A stretch of 64,000 bases of DNA from Anaeromyxobacter terrae (GTDB lineage Bacteria > Myxococcota > Myxococcia > Myxococcales > Anaeromyxobacteraceae): positions 1 to 64,000 of the forward strand of contig NZ_JALCYY010000026.1 in the NCBI RefSeq assembly GCF_022690685.1. Reading direction: 5' to 3'. Numbering within the stretch: position 1 is the stretch's first letter; the number at the start of each line of letters is the position of its first letter. A program made the position numbers and the translations under genes. The notes beneath the pieces are model-generated. The model searched no databases. It had not been told where the DNA came from and worked only from the letters and a program-made list of their open reading frames with translations. Shown here piece by piece: positions 35,295-44,924 of this stretch.

Positions 35295-36056
35295 TCAGGG
35301 CCGCCGACGGATGACGAGGCCGACGAGGAACATCCCTGCCGCGATGGCGATGATCAACGGCCCGGTGGCTCGATGGAGGCGCGGGGCCAGGAGCTCGCCG
35401 GCCAGCGTGGCGGAGACGGCGACGCCGGCCGAGATCGCGAACATCCCGTCGAGGCTGCGCGCGAGGTGCTTCGCCGTCGCGGCGGGGATGATGACGAGGG
35501 AGCCCATGAGGAGGACGCCCAGATAACGGAGCCCGAGCGCCACGGTGAGCGCGAACGCGAGGAGGTACAGGAGCTCGAGGCGCGCGACGCGGATCCCCGA
35601 CGTTCGGGCGATGTCCCCCGAGACCAGCACGATGACGAGCCGGTGCCGCTGCGTCAGGACGAAGGCGACCACGGCGGCGGCGCCCGCGAGCCCGAGCGCC
35701 AGCTCCCAACGGCCGAGGGTGCCCGGCGCGCCGAGGAGCGCGTCGACCAGCTCGTCCCCGGTGGCGAGCATGCTCCCCACCGCGAGCGCCAGCGAGAAGA
35801 CCACGCCGATCACGGTCTCGGTCGAGATGCGGGTCTGTCGCTCGAGCCACCAGATCAGGAGCGTGCCGGCGAGCAGCGCCGCCAGCCCGCCCAGCACCGG
35901 GTGGAAGTGAAACACCAGGGCGAGCCCGATGCCGGGGAGCGCGACGTGGGACATCGCATCCGACGCGAGCGTCATCCGGCGCATGACCGCGAAGCAGCCG
36001 ACGAGCCCCGCGGCCACCGCCATGCCGATCGACAGCGTGAGGCCGGTCCAGTCCAT
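35295..36056 (-). CDS. znuB: Zinc/manganese-type ABC permease (ZnuB-like)
   Basis: Product of 253 residues, ABC-3 family permease for Zn(II)/Mn(II)-type import, with about eight helices. It begins with helices containing CFAVMRRMTLASDAMSHVALPG, the conserved coupling segment. It ends in VIRRRP. Its ATG overlaps the ATPase stop by four bases (ATGA). Together with the ATPase it forms a two-gene unit without a substrate-binding protein in the window. Specificity for zinc rather than manganese or iron cannot be told from these two proteins alone. Confidence 0.88.
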   Translation of the reverse strand: MDWTGLTLSIGMAVAAGLVGCFAVMRRMTLASDAMSHVALPGIGLALVFHFHPVLGGLAALLAGTLLIWWLERQTRISTETVIGVVFSLALAVGSMLATGDELVDALLGAPGTLGRWELALGLAGAAAVVAFVLTQRHRLVIVLVSGDIARTSGIRVARLELLYLLAFALTVALGLRYLGVLLMGSLVIIPAATAKHLARSLDGMFAISAGVAVSATLAGELLAPRLHRATGPLIIAIAAGMFLVGLVIRRRP

Positions 36057-36745
36057 CAGTGGTGATGGTACTTGAGCGGCGTGCCGTACACCTGCTCGAT
36101 GCGCTCGGGGGTCAGGATCTCCTCCGGGGGCCCGAAGCACGGCTCCTCGCGCGAGAGGCACAGCACGTTCGTCGCGTACCGGTAGACGACGCTCAGCTCG
36201 TGGGAGATGAGGAGCAGCGTGAGCCGCTCGGCGTCCTGGACCCGGTGGATCATCTCGTACAGCCGCTCCTCCCCGGGCTCGTCCACCCCGGCCGTCGGCT
36301 CGTCGAAGAGGAGGACGTTCGGCTTGCCCATGAGCGCGGACGCGAGGAGGAGTCGCTGGAACTGACCGCCGGAGAACGCACCGATGGCCTGATCCGCGGC
36401 GCCTGGCGGCAGGTTCACGAGCTCTAGGGCACGGCCGAGGTCGGTGCCATGGACGCCCGACACCTCTGCCTTGGCGCGGAGGAAATCCCGACCCGTGACG
36501 GGCAGGTCCCGTTCGATGTCGAGCTTCTGGGGCACGTACCCGATGCGGGTCCCCGGGGCCCAGCGGACCACCCCACCGTGAGGCAACGCCCCGATGAGCG
36601 CCCGGAAGAGGACCGTCTTCCCTGCGCCGTTCGGTCCGATCACCGCGAGCGCGCTGCCCTGCTGGACCCTGAAGCTGAGATGTCGCAGGACCTCGGTCCC
36701 GCCGAGGCGAACCGAGAGCCTCTCGACCTCGAGCGCGTTCTCCAT
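36056..36745 (-). CDS. znuC: Zinc/manganese-type ABC ATPase (ZnuC-like)
   Basis: Product of 229 residues starting MENALEVERLSVRLGG. Walker A GPNGAGKT, signature FSGGQFQR, Walker B LLFDEPTAGVD, switch SHE. The C-terminus ends in KYHHH, a natural metal-binding tail seen on some zinc ATPases. The true start is ATG 36745. The longer upstream frame is not credible. First gene of the two-gene unit with the ZnuB-like permease. A zinc-uptake regulator site could lie in the 200-base gap upstream, but I found no clear palindrome there. Confidence 0.9.
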   Translation of the reverse strand: MENALEVERLSVRLGGTEVLRHLSFRVQQGSALAVIGPNGAGKTVLFRALIGALPHGGVVRWAPGTRIGYVPQKLDIERDLPVTGRDFLRAKAEVSGVHGTDLGRALELVNLPPGAADQAIGAFSGGQFQRLLLASALMGKPNVLLFDEPTAGVDEPGEERLYEMIHRVQDAERLTLLLISHELSVVYRYATNVLCLSREEPCFGPPEEILTPERIEQVYGTPLKYHHH

Positions 36746-36945
36746 GTGCCCTAAGCCTCTCCCCAGAGGTCGCTCATCCCGGTTTCCGCTCGTCCGGCGC
36801 GTCGCGCACCTCGCCACGGTCGGCGCCGTGGCGCACAGTGTGCCCCACGCCGCGCCGGCGAGCACGTCCGGCGCGCGGGGCCGGGCCCGGAGGTCCCGGT
36901 CCGGGTGCCACCCGCCGGTGCGGCGTGAGCGGGACGGGAAGCGCG

Positions 36946-39900
36946 CTAGCGAGTCGCCGGGGGAGGACGAACCATGCCCGGCAGCGGGACGTGCCTTCGG
37001 TACCCCTCGAGCGCGGCGCGGGCGCCGCTCATCGCCGGGCTGCCCGAAGCTCCGAGGACCGCGACGGCCTTCTCTTCCTCCTCGACCGCGTCGTCGAAGT
37101 CGCCCGTCGCCGCATAGGCGGCGGCGAGCGTCTCGAGCGACCCGGGATCGCTCTCACCCGTCTCCTTCACCGCCGAGCGTGCGAGGCGCACCGCCTCGGG
37201 CGGATCGCGATAGGTCGGGTCGGTCGCCAGCAGGAGCGCGAGGTGCTGCTTCGGCGCGGCGAGGTCCGGGTCGATCTCCACGGCGCTCCGGAGCTGCGCG
37301 ACGGCGTCGCCGGTTCGACCCAGCATCGCGAGCGACACCGCGAACCGATCGCGCAGCCCCGCGTCCTTGGGCGAGAGCTGGAGCGCGCGCTCGTAGTGCC
37401 CGGACGCCTCCCCCGGCATCCCCTCCGCCTGCAGGATGTCACCGAGGATCGCGTGAGCGGCGCCGAAGCTGGGATCCTCGGCGAGCGCCTCGCGCAGCGC
37501 GGCCGTGGCGTCGTCGGTGCGCCCTCGGAGGGCGAGGACGCGGCCGAGGTTGACGGTCGCCTCGACGAGCATCGGGGAGGCCTCGAGCGCCGCCCGGTAG
37601 AGGACGATGGCGTTCTCGAAGTCCTTCCTCACGTCGAGTCCCAGCGCGTGCGCGAAGATCGCCTGGCCGACGATCTGGTGCACCACGCCGAAGTCGGGCG
37701 CCTCGGCGAGCGCGCGCCAGAGCAAGCCCTGCGCACCGGGCGTCCCGCGCGCATCGCCGACGAGGCCGTCGACGAGGTCGCCGACCGCCCGCGAGCTCGC
37801 GTCGAGCTCCGCAGCGTCCGCGCCGACCAGGGCGACCTCCCTGACACCGCTCCGGCGAAGCCGCGCAATCTCGGACAGGTTCGCGGCGACCCGCTCGCCG
37901 TCCGGGCCGGTGAGCGCTCCCGGCGGGTAGAACTCGAGGATCGGGCGCTCCAGCGAGTTCGTCGTGCTCCCGTCGGATACCCAGGCGCGCAGCGACCCCG
38001 TGTCCGCGACGAGCAGGCTCGCCACGTCGGTGGCGCGGCGCCAGCCATAGCGGCGGAGGTCCTCGGTCTCCGGCGCGTCGAGGACGCGCTGGACGTGGGC
38101 CATGTCGAGGGTCAGGGCTTGCTTCGTGCCGACGAGGAAGCTCGAGCCCTCGCCCAGCCACATGTACGCGTGAGGGAAGACGCTCGTGAACGTGCGGACG
38201 ATGGTCTTGAGATCGTCCGGCTCGACGTCGAGCGGCACCCACTGGATCATCGTGCCGTCCGCGGCGAGGTGGTCGAGCGCGCTCCGGTAGTAGTCGCTCG
38301 AGTAGAAGAGCGCGTTCCCGGCGTGGCCCGAGCGCGACTTTCCGTCCGAGATGATCGCGTCGTAGCGGGCGGCGCTGCGCTTGAGGTAGTTGACCCCGTC
38401 GTCGTTCACGACGCGGATGGACTGCCTCTCGAGGGCGCCGCCGTTCCAGGGCGCGAACTCACGCGCCGCCTCGATCACCGAGGGGGAGAGCTCGACGCAC
38501 TCGACGTTCGCGACCCCCGGATGGCGCGCGACCTCGCCGACGAGGATCCCGGTCCCGAGCCCGATCGACAGCACGTGCTCCGGGGTCTTCCGCGAGAGCA
38601 TGAACGGCAGGTGGGCGAGGACCTGCTGCTTCTTGTCCACGCCCGCGCTGCTCTGCCCGATCGTGATCCCATCCACGGCCATGACGAGCTGCCGCCCGTC
38701 CCGCGCGCGTCGGAAGACCTTCACCGTCGAGACCGGGCCCTCCTGGTAGAAGAGCACCGGATCGAGGGCGTCGCCGCCGCTGGCGGGGAGGGGCTCTGGA
38801 TGCCACGCCCACAGGAGGACGACGCTGCTGCAGAGGCAGGCCGCCACGGGCGCCACCCTCAGCAGCCTCGTGCGCCAGGGACTCCGCTTCACCTCGTGGG
38901 CGAGCCCCCACCCCGCGCCGAAGAGGTTGAACGTGGCGACGAGCGCGATCCCCTTCTGCATCCCGAGCAGCGGCAGGACGACGAACCCGCCGATCGCGGC
39001 GCCGGCGACGTTCCCCAGGGTGTTCGCGCCGTAGAGCTGGCCGAGGCGCCGGCCGAGCGTGTCGACCGAGCGTGCCCAGATCACCGCCGCGATCGGCAGC
39101 GTCGTCCCGATGAGCGTCGTCGGGACGATCATGATGAGGAAGCTGAGGAGGAACCTGCCCGAGAGCGCGGTGGTCCAGCCCGGCTCGCCGTCGGCGAACC
39201 AGCGCTTCCCGTACTCGAGCACCCACCGGGTCAGCGGAATGGTGGCGAGGGTGGACGCGGCGATGGCGACCTGGATCCAGCCCAGTGTCCGCCTCGGGTT
39301 CCGGAGGCGATCGACGAACCCTCGCGCGATGAGGCTCCCGAGCGCGATGCCGACGAGGAACGTCGAGAGCATCGTCACGAAGGCGTACGTCGAGGTGCCG
39401 ACGAGGACGGAGAGCATCCGCGTCCAGATCACCTCGAGGCACAGGGACGCGATGCCCGAGAGCATCATGACGACGAGCAGCCCTCGGTCGGTACCGGCGG
39501 GCGCTGCGACCGGGGGGGCCGCGGCCTGCGGAGCGGCTGCGCCCGAGGGTTCGGTGCCCGCCCCCCTGCGGCGAACGGCGGCCACGGCGAGCGCGGCGAC
39601 GCCGGCGGCGCAGTTCACCGCGACCGCGATCCACAGCGTGCCGTGGACCCCCAGCGCGCGGATGAGCATGAAGCCCGCGGCGACGCTGCCCACGACCGCG
39701 CCGGCGGTGTTCAGCCCGTACAGGAGGCTCAACCCGCGCCCGAGGTTCCCGATGCGCTGCACGAGCGCGCGGGTGATCGCTGGTAGCGTCGCACCCATGA
39801 GCAGCGTGGGCGGGAGGACCACCACCGCCGCGAGGAGGATCCGGAGAAGCAGCAGGGTCGGCGAGGCCGGCGCGAGCCGGGCAGCGGCCCACGCATGGAC

Positions 39901-40194
39901 GGGGTCGAGCAGGCGGATCGCCCCGTTGCCCGCGAGCGCCGCGGCGGCGATCCCGAGCTCGAGCCATCCGTAGACCCGGAGCGCGTCGCGATTCCGGTCC
40001 GCGACCGGGCCGAGCGCCCACCCGCCGAGCGCGAGGCCGCCCAGGTAGGTGGCGAGGACGGCGGTGATCGCATGGATGCTGACGCCGAAGACGTCGCTCA
40101 GCATGCGCGACCAGACGACCTGGTAGATCAGCCCGGCCGCGCCGGAGACGAAGAAGATCGCGGAGACGACCCAGAGATCGCGGCGTCGTTGCAT
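36946..40194 (-). CDS. Membrane-embedded spermidine-synthase-like protein with TPR tail
   Basis: Product of 1082 residues in three parts. The first about 460 residues hold around 12 to 14 helices in two blocks, split by a Pro/Ala linker. The next about 220 (about 480-690) are a spermidine-synthase-like methyltransferase/aminopropyltransferase fold, with SIGLGTGILVGEV and VECVELSPSV as the nucleotide-binding motifs. The last about 240 (about 835-1070) are tetratricopeptide repeats. Such fused MFS/spermidine-synthase proteins are found across Deltaproteobacteria-like lineages and have no proven activity. A real aminopropyl transfer role is doubtful. The ATG at 40194 is natural. Confidence 0.88.
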   Translation of the reverse strand: MQRRRDLWVVSAIFFVSGAAGLIYQVVWSRMLSDVFGVSIHAITAVLATYLGGLALGGWALGPVADRNRDALRVYGWLELGIAAAALAGNGAIRLLDPVHAWAAARLAPASPTLLLLRILLAAVVVLPPTLLMGATLPAITRALVQRIGNLGRGLSLLYGLNTAGAVVGSVAAGFMLIRALGVHGTLWIAVAVNCAAGVAALAVAAVRRRGAGTEPSGAAAPQAAAPPVAAPAGTDRGLLVVMMLSGIASLCLEVIWTRMLSVLVGTSTYAFVTMLSTFLVGIALGSLIARGFVDRLRNPRRTLGWIQVAIAASTLATIPLTRWVLEYGKRWFADGEPGWTTALSGRFLLSFLIMIVPTTLIGTTLPIAAVIWARSVDTLGRRLGQLYGANTLGNVAGAAIGGFVVLPLLGMQKGIALVATFNLFGAGWGLAHEVKRSPWRTRLLRVAPVAACLCSSVVLLWAWHPEPLPASGGDALDPVLFYQEGPVSTVKVFRRARDGRQLVMAVDGITIGQSSAGVDKKQQVLAHLPFMLSRKTPEHVLSIGLGTGILVGEVARHPGVANVECVELSPSVIEAAREFAPWNGGALERQSIRVVNDDGVNYLKRSAARYDAIISDGKSRSGHAGNALFYSSDYYRSALDHLAADGTMIQWVPLDVEPDDLKTIVRTFTSVFPHAYMWLGEGSSFLVGTKQALTLDMAHVQRVLDAPETEDLRRYGWRRATDVASLLVADTGSLRAWVSDGSTTNSLERPILEFYPPGALTGPDGERVAANLSEIARLRRSGVREVALVGADAAELDASSRAVGDLVDGLVGDARGTPGAQGLLWRALAEAPDFGVVHQIVGQAIFAHALGLDVRKDFENAIVLYRAALEASPMLVEATVNLGRVLALRGRTDDATAALREALAEDPSFGAAHAILGDILQAEGMPGEASGHYERALQLSPKDAGLRDRFAVSLAMLGRTGDAVAQLRSAVEIDPDLAAPKQHLALLLATDPTYRDPPEAVRLARSAVKETGESDPGSLETLAAAYAATGDFDDAVEEEEKAVAVLGASGSPAMSGARAALEGYRRHVPLPGMVRPPPATR

Positions 40195-40513
40195 GGCCGC
40201 GGAATGTACCCGCTTGGCCCGTCCGACCCAAGCCGCGTCGCGCCGTCGCCAGGCGAGCGTCGGCTACCGCATGCCGGGCCCCACCATCTACTGGAAGGCG
40301 GGCGGGCGCCGGCTCGCGTCGCGCACACCGGCGCCGCGGAGAACGGGGCCCCGATCGGAGAACGATCCGCTCCACGGGGGCGCTTATCTGCGACGACACG
40401 AGCGCCGCGCCCACGGCATCGGCGTGCAGTCGGAGCGCTGGGGCCTCAGCCGCGACGGCACGCCCAGGCTTTCCCGGGTGCCGTGGGCTGGAGCGCCCGC
40501 TCGAGGACGCGCC
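40195..40513. other. Divergent gap before the cNMP-patatin gene
   Basis: 319 bases between the divergent spermidine-synthase-like gene and the patatin gene. A reading frame runs through it in phase with the patatin gene but is Arg-rich without features, so I treat it as non-coding promoter DNA. Confidence 0.45.
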
Positions 40514-42412
40514 GTGGACTCGCTCGACATCGGAACCTCCGCGACCGGGCCTCCCGATCGACGAGGCGACGTCCTGGGCGCTCTGCGACGGGAGCGCCTC
40601 GCGGCCCACCTCGTCGCACTCTTCGGGTCCGCCGACACGGAGATCGCCGACGATCTGCTCCGGCTGGGAGAATGGGTGAAGGTCTCGGGCGGAGACCGCC
40701 TCTTCGGTCAGGGTGAGCCCGGCGACAGCATGTACATCGTGGTCGCCGGCCGGCTCGTCGCGCTCTGCGCGGACGCCTCGGGGCGCGAGCGCGTCGTGGG
40801 CCAGGTCCGTCCCGGCGAGAGCGTCGGGGAGATGGGCTTGCTCGCGTCACAGCCGAGGACCGCCACGGTTCAGGCAGTGCGCGACAGCGTGGTGGTCCGG
40901 ATCTCCGAGCAGGCGTTCCGGCAGGTCATCGCCAAGCACCCCCAGCTCCTCGCCGGCGCGGCGCGCCTCATCATCCGCCGGACGACCGAGATGATCCGCG
41001 GCCGCACGTCCATCGAGCGGGTGAAGAACATCGTGATCGTGCCGCTCCGGCGGAGCGTCGCCGGCTCGGAGTTCGTGGAGCGCCTCCGGCGCGCGCTGGA
41101 GCGCCGCGGGAGGACGCTCGTCATCGACCGCGCGCGCGCCGACGCGGTGCTCTCGGCGAACGGCATCTCCCCGGCCAGCGGCGACGACGCGCGCGACCTC
41201 GTCTTCTCGGCCTGGCTCGACGAGGAGGAGCTTCGCCACGAGTCGATCCTCTACGAGACGGAGCGTTTGAGCGATGCCTGGACGGAGCGCTGCCTCCGCC
41301 AGGCGGACGTCGTGCTGATGCTGGCGCCGTCCGGAGAGCCGCCGGAGCTTCACGCCGACGAGCATCGCCTCGCCCGCGGCGACGGCCACGGCGAGCGCCG
41401 TGAGCTCGTCCTGATCCACCCGCCCGGCGCGGGTCCGCCGGCGGAGACCGACCGCTGGCTCGCCCCACGCGACGTCGCTCGCCACCACCACCTCCGCTGG
41501 GACCGCGAGGACGACTTCGGGCGGCTGGCGCGGTTCCTCACCGGCGAGGCCGTCGGCCTGGTGCTCGGAGGCGGGGGGGCTCGCGGGTTCGTCCACCTGG
41601 GCGTGATCAGGGCCCTGCGGGAGGCGGGGATCCCCATCGACGCCGTCGGGGGCACGAGCCAGGGCGCCATCGCCGCGGCCGCGGTCGCGATGGACTGGGA
41701 CGACGCCACCATCGAGCGCCTGCACCGGGTCTTCACGCAGCGCAACCCCATCGGCGACTACTCGCTCTTTCCGCACCTCGCGCTCGTGAAGGGCAAGCGC
41801 CTCGAGGACGCGCTCCAGCGCTCCTTCGGGGCGCGCGGCGCCGAGGACACCTGGCGATCGTTCTTCTGCATGTCGGCCAACCTGACGCTGGCGCGTCCCG
41901 AGGCGCACCGGCGCGGTCCGCTCTGGAAGGTGCTCCGGGCGAGCGCGGCGATCCCCGGCATCCTCCCGCCGGTGGTGTTGGGAGAGCACCTCCACGTGGA
42001 CGGCGCCCTCCTCGACAACATGCCGGTCGAGGCGATGCGCGGCAGCGGCGTGGGCCGGATCGTCGCGGTCGACCTCGAGGTGAAGCGCGAGATGAGGGTG
42101 CTCCGCGGGGAGCTGCCGTCGGTCGTCGACTTCCTCAGGGAACGGCTCCGCTCCGGCGTGGACGGTCCGGCGTCGCCCGGGCTCGGCTCGATCCTCTTCA
42201 AGTCGGTGATGATGTCGAGCACCCAGCGCTCGCAGGAGCTCCGGGACGAGGTGGACCTCCTCCTCTCGCCGGAGCCCGCCGAGATCGGCTTCCTCGAGTG
42301 GAAGGCCCTCGATCGCGCCATCGAGCTCGGGTACCGCTACGCCAGGCGGGAGCTCGCGCGTCGCGACGTCCGCGGGTGGGTCGAGGCCGCGGCCGCCCTC
42401 CCCGGCTCGTGA
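40514..42412 (+). CDS. Cyclic-nucleotide-binding patatin-like phospholipase (NTE type)
   Basis: Product of 632 residues. An N-terminal cNMP-binding domain (about 30-150) with GEMGLLASQPRTATV keeps the Glu and Arg that hold the cyclic phosphate. A linker follows, then a patatin domain (about 345-530) with oxyanion loop GGGGARG, nucleophile elbow GTSQG (about 379) and catalytic Asp in VDGALLDN (about 494). This is the neuropathy-target-esterase layout: a serine hydrolase of lysophospholipids controlled by a cyclic nucleotide. GTG at 40514 with GAGG seven bases upstream is chosen. Convergent with, and 33 bp from, a class III cyclase gene. Confidence 0.88.
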   Translation: MDSLDIGTSATGPPDRRGDVLGALRRERLAAHLVALFGSADTEIADDLLRLGEWVKVSGGDRLFGQGEPGDSMYIVVAGRLVALCADASGRERVVGQVRPGESVGEMGLLASQPRTATVQAVRDSVVVRISEQAFRQVIAKHPQLLAGAARLIIRRTTEMIRGRTSIERVKNIVIVPLRRSVAGSEFVERLRRALERRGRTLVIDRARADAVLSANGISPASGDDARDLVFSAWLDEEELRHESILYETERLSDAWTERCLRQADVVLMLAPSGEPPELHADEHRLARGDGHGERRELVLIHPPGAGPPAETDRWLAPRDVARHHHLRWDREDDFGRLARFLTGEAVGLVLGGGGARGFVHLGVIRALREAGIPIDAVGGTSQGAIAAAAVAMDWDDATIERLHRVFTQRNPIGDYSLFPHLALVKGKRLEDALQRSFGARGAEDTWRSFFCMSANLTLARPEAHRRGPLWKVLRASAAIPGILPPVVLGEHLHVDGALLDNMPVEAMRGSGVGRIVAVDLEVKREMRVLRGELPSVVDFLRERLRSGVDGPASPGLGSILFKSVMMSSTQRSQELRDEVDLLLSPEPAEIGFLEWKALDRAIELGYRYARRELARRDVRGWVEAAAALPGS

Positions 42413-42445
42413 AGCGCGCGATCGCCACGCGGGGGCCCGCGGCGG

Positions 42446-43324
42446 CTATTCGCACTGGAACTCCAGGACCGTCGCGTTCGCGTCGGTGGTGGGGCGGCCG
42501 AGCGCGATCCGCCCCCGCGCCCGCAGGACCAGCTCCTCCCGGCGCAGGCACCGCTCCGTCTCGTCCGCCATCGCGACGTAGGTCCCGTTCGCGCTGTGGT
42601 CCACGAGGACGAACGCATCGCGGCGCCTCTCGACGTGCGCGTGCCGGCGCGAGGCCTCGCGATCGCCGACGACGAAGTCCGACGCCGCGTCTCGTCCCAG
42701 GGTGAAGGGGCCGGCGCCGTCGAGCCACCGCTCCCGTCCGGCGGACAGGATCCTCAGCCGCGTGACGCGCTCGCCGGGGACGCTCTGCCGTATGAGCGTC
42801 AGCTCGTCGGCGCGCCCCGCCTCCCAGACGTACTCGAGGAGCTCGACCGGCTCGTGGCGGCCTTTCACGGTGGCATGGCCCAGCCTTCGAACGCTCTGTC
42901 GCAGCGTCTCGCCGAGCCGGTCGACCACCTCGCGCGTGACGACCACCTGCCCGGTCTTCGCCAGGCCGGCGATCCGCGCCGCGACGTTGACGCAGTCGCC
43001 GTACAGGTCGCCGGCGCGCTCGAGCACGGGGCCGTAGTGGCAACCGACGTGGATCCCGATCGCGCTCCCGCGGATCTGCTTCAGGCCCGTCGCCTGCATC
43101 GCGTGCGCCGCGCGCACCGCCGCGTCGGCCTCCGCGAAGGCGCACATGAGGCCGTCGCCCAGGCGCTTCACGATCCGGCCGCCATACACGCCGGCCGCGA
43201 GCTCGATCCGACCGAGCCGCTGCGCGATCCGCGCATGCGCCTGCTCGTCGCCGAGCTCCTCGTAGAGGCGCGTGCTGCCCGTGACGTCCACGAACAGCAC
43301 GGCACAGGTGCGCGGGAGGTTCAT
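42446..43324 (-). CDS. Class III nucleotidyl cyclase with FHA domain
   Basis: Product of 292 residues. The class III adenylate/guanylate cyclase domain (about 5-170) has the first metal Asp in FVDVTGSTRL and the second in RLGDGLMCAF, plus DCVNVAARI in the transition-state region. A FHA domain (about 195-285, with LGRDAASDF and SRRHAHVE then SANGTYV) reads phosphothreonine, so a Ser/Thr kinase may control it. The product, cAMP or another cyclic nucleotide, could act on the cNMP-binding patatin next door. Start at ATG 43324 is natural for this family although the ribosome site is weak. Confidence 0.88.
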   Translation of the reverse strand: MNLPRTCAVLFVDVTGSTRLYEELGDEQAHARIAQRLGRIELAAGVYGGRIVKRLGDGLMCAFAEADAAVRAAHAMQATGLKQIRGSAIGIHVGCHYGPVLERAGDLYGDCVNVAARIAGLAKTGQVVVTREVVDRLGETLRQSVRRLGHATVKGRHEPVELLEYVWEAGRADELTLIRQSVPGERVTRLRILSAGRERWLDGAGPFTLGRDAASDFVVGDREASRRHAHVERRRDAFVLVDHSANGTYVAMADETERCLRREELVLRARGRIALGRPTTDANATVLEFQCE

Positions 43325-43919
43325 CGGCGTGGGCGAGGCTCGGCGGCGGCGCGCTCCGGCCCGTCCACTGGATCTCGTCGCGCGCTCCGGGGGCGCACCT
43401 CCCAGAGGGGCCCGCCGGCGCCGGCGGCAGCTACCGCACCGGCGTGCGCCAGCCCACCTCGCCGGGAGCCGTGGCCTCCCCGTCCCCTGGGCGAGTCACG
43501 GCGAGCGGCGCGCCGGCCTTTCGCCGCCGAGCGCGCCGAGCTCGCGCCCGAAGCGGACCGAGAGCCTGGACCGGATCGGCGTCGCGCGCGCCGCGTGCAC
43601 CCGACGAGGACCGCGGCGCGCCGTAATTCGACGATGGCGCTCGGAAATCCGAGGTGTGAGCTGAGGGCGGTCGGAGCACATCCGCGGAACGGCGCGCACT
43701 CGACCCTCGCCCGCGGCGGGTACAGGGTCTGCGTAAACCCCTGGGTTAGTTTGACGTCATACATTCATGGTCCCTACCGGTCGGCATTCGCGTCCCCCGC
43801 GCCGTGTGCGCGGCGCCCCGCGTGCAGCAGGGGCCACCCGCTGCACGCGGGATGGACCCGCACCGGGCGGCCTCCGGGCCGCGTCATCGCCGGGCGATTC
43901 GCCCGGAGAAGGGAACACG
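43325..43919. other. Large gap before the secreted heme protein
   Basis: 595 bases without a credible gene. Reading frames here lack family features. It presumably holds divergent promoters for the FHA-cyclase and the heme protein. The last 180 bases are locally less GC-rich around 43730-43770. Confidence 0.5.
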
Positions 43920-44924
43920 ATGCACCGGATCAAGAACCTCGCCGTCGTCGCCGTACTCGCCGCGGTCGCCGCGCCGCTCTCCGCGAGCGCGCTCTCCACG
44001 TACCTCTCGACGTTCAACTCCAAGTACGGGACCTCCGGCACGGCCCTGGACAGCTGCACCACCTGCCATGGCAGCGGCGGCACGAGCACGTTCAACCCGT
44101 ATGGCACCGACGTGCGCGCCAACATCGCGTCGGGGATCGCCTCTGCGCTCACGCTCGCCGAGCCCAAGGACTCCGACGGCGACAAGGTCACGAACCTCGA
44201 CGAGATCACTGCGCGCACGCTGCCGGGAGACGCGACGAGCTTCCCGGTCGCGCCCGCGCCGAAGATCGCGGTCGCCCCGACGTCGCTCTCGTTCGGTACC
44301 GTGGCCGTCGGCAGCTCCGCCACCCAGACGGCGACCGTGTCGAACACGGGGACCGCGGACCTCACGGTGACCTCGGTGTCGAGCTGCAACGGCACCTCCA
44401 CCGAGTTCACCGCCTCCCCCGCCGCCGCCTTCACGGTCGCGCCCGGCGGCACCCAGACGCTCACCGTCAAGTACGCCCCCGCCGACGCGACGACGGACAG
44501 CGGGTGCATCCAGCTCGCGAACAACGACTCGACGGACGGGACGGTCCAGATCGCCGTCAGCGGCACGGGCCAGAGCCAGCCGACCGCGGTGGTCGACGTG
44601 GACATCACCCGGTTCTCCGTGCCGAAGCGTCTCGACCTCTCGCGCGGCGGCACCGCCGCGCCGAAGGTGTCGGTCGTGAACGCCGGGACCGTGGCCGGGA
44701 CCGTCACGGTGCACGTGGAGGGATCCGTCACCGACGCCCAGGGCGTGGCGGCGATCGTGTACACCGCCAGCCAGGACGTGACGCTCGCGCCTGCCGCCAC
44801 CGCGAAGGTGTCCTTCCCGGCGTATGCGCCGGCGGGGCCAGAGGTCGTCACCTGGACGGCCACCGTCGCCGACCAGGACCCGGACGTCGACGCCTCGAGC
44901 GCGACCACCAAGGTCGTGCCGTAG
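43920..44924 (+). CDS. Secreted mono-heme protein with Ig-like HYDIN-type domain
   Basis: Product of 334 residues. Signal peptide ends near SASA (about residue 24). A single c-heme motif CTTCH (C46, C49, H50) is followed by a calcium-binding thrombospondin-like loop (DSDGDKVTNLDEI), then one HYDIN/ASPM-type Ig domain (about 120-215) and a second beta-rich domain to the end. The heme has no obvious class I cytochrome fold, so it may be an electron-transfer or structural site on a secreted protein. GGAGAAGGG upstream of the ATG. A strong terminator follows directly. Confidence 0.88.
   Translation: MHRIKNLAVVAVLAAVAAPLSASALSTYLSTFNSKYGTSGTALDSCTTCHGSGGTSTFNPYGTDVRANIASGIASALTLAEPKDSDGDKVTNLDEITARTLPGDATSFPVAPAPKIAVAPTSLSFGTVAVGSSATQTATVSNTGTADLTVTSVSSCNGTSTEFTASPAAAFTVAPGGTQTLTVKYAPADATTDSGCIQLANNDSTDGTVQIAVSGTGQSQPTAVVDVDITRFSVPKRLDLSRGGTAAPKVSVVNAGTVAGTVTVHVEGSVTDAQGVAAIVYTASQDVTLAPAATAKVSFPAYAPAGPEVVTWTATVADQDPDVDASSATTKVVP

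Noticed and set aside
42446-43324. FHA-cyclase and patatin as a proven Pycsar/CBASS system
   Set aside because: Genes are convergent, not in an operon, the cyclase has an FHA domain and the lipase is of NTE type. Defence use remains only a possibility.
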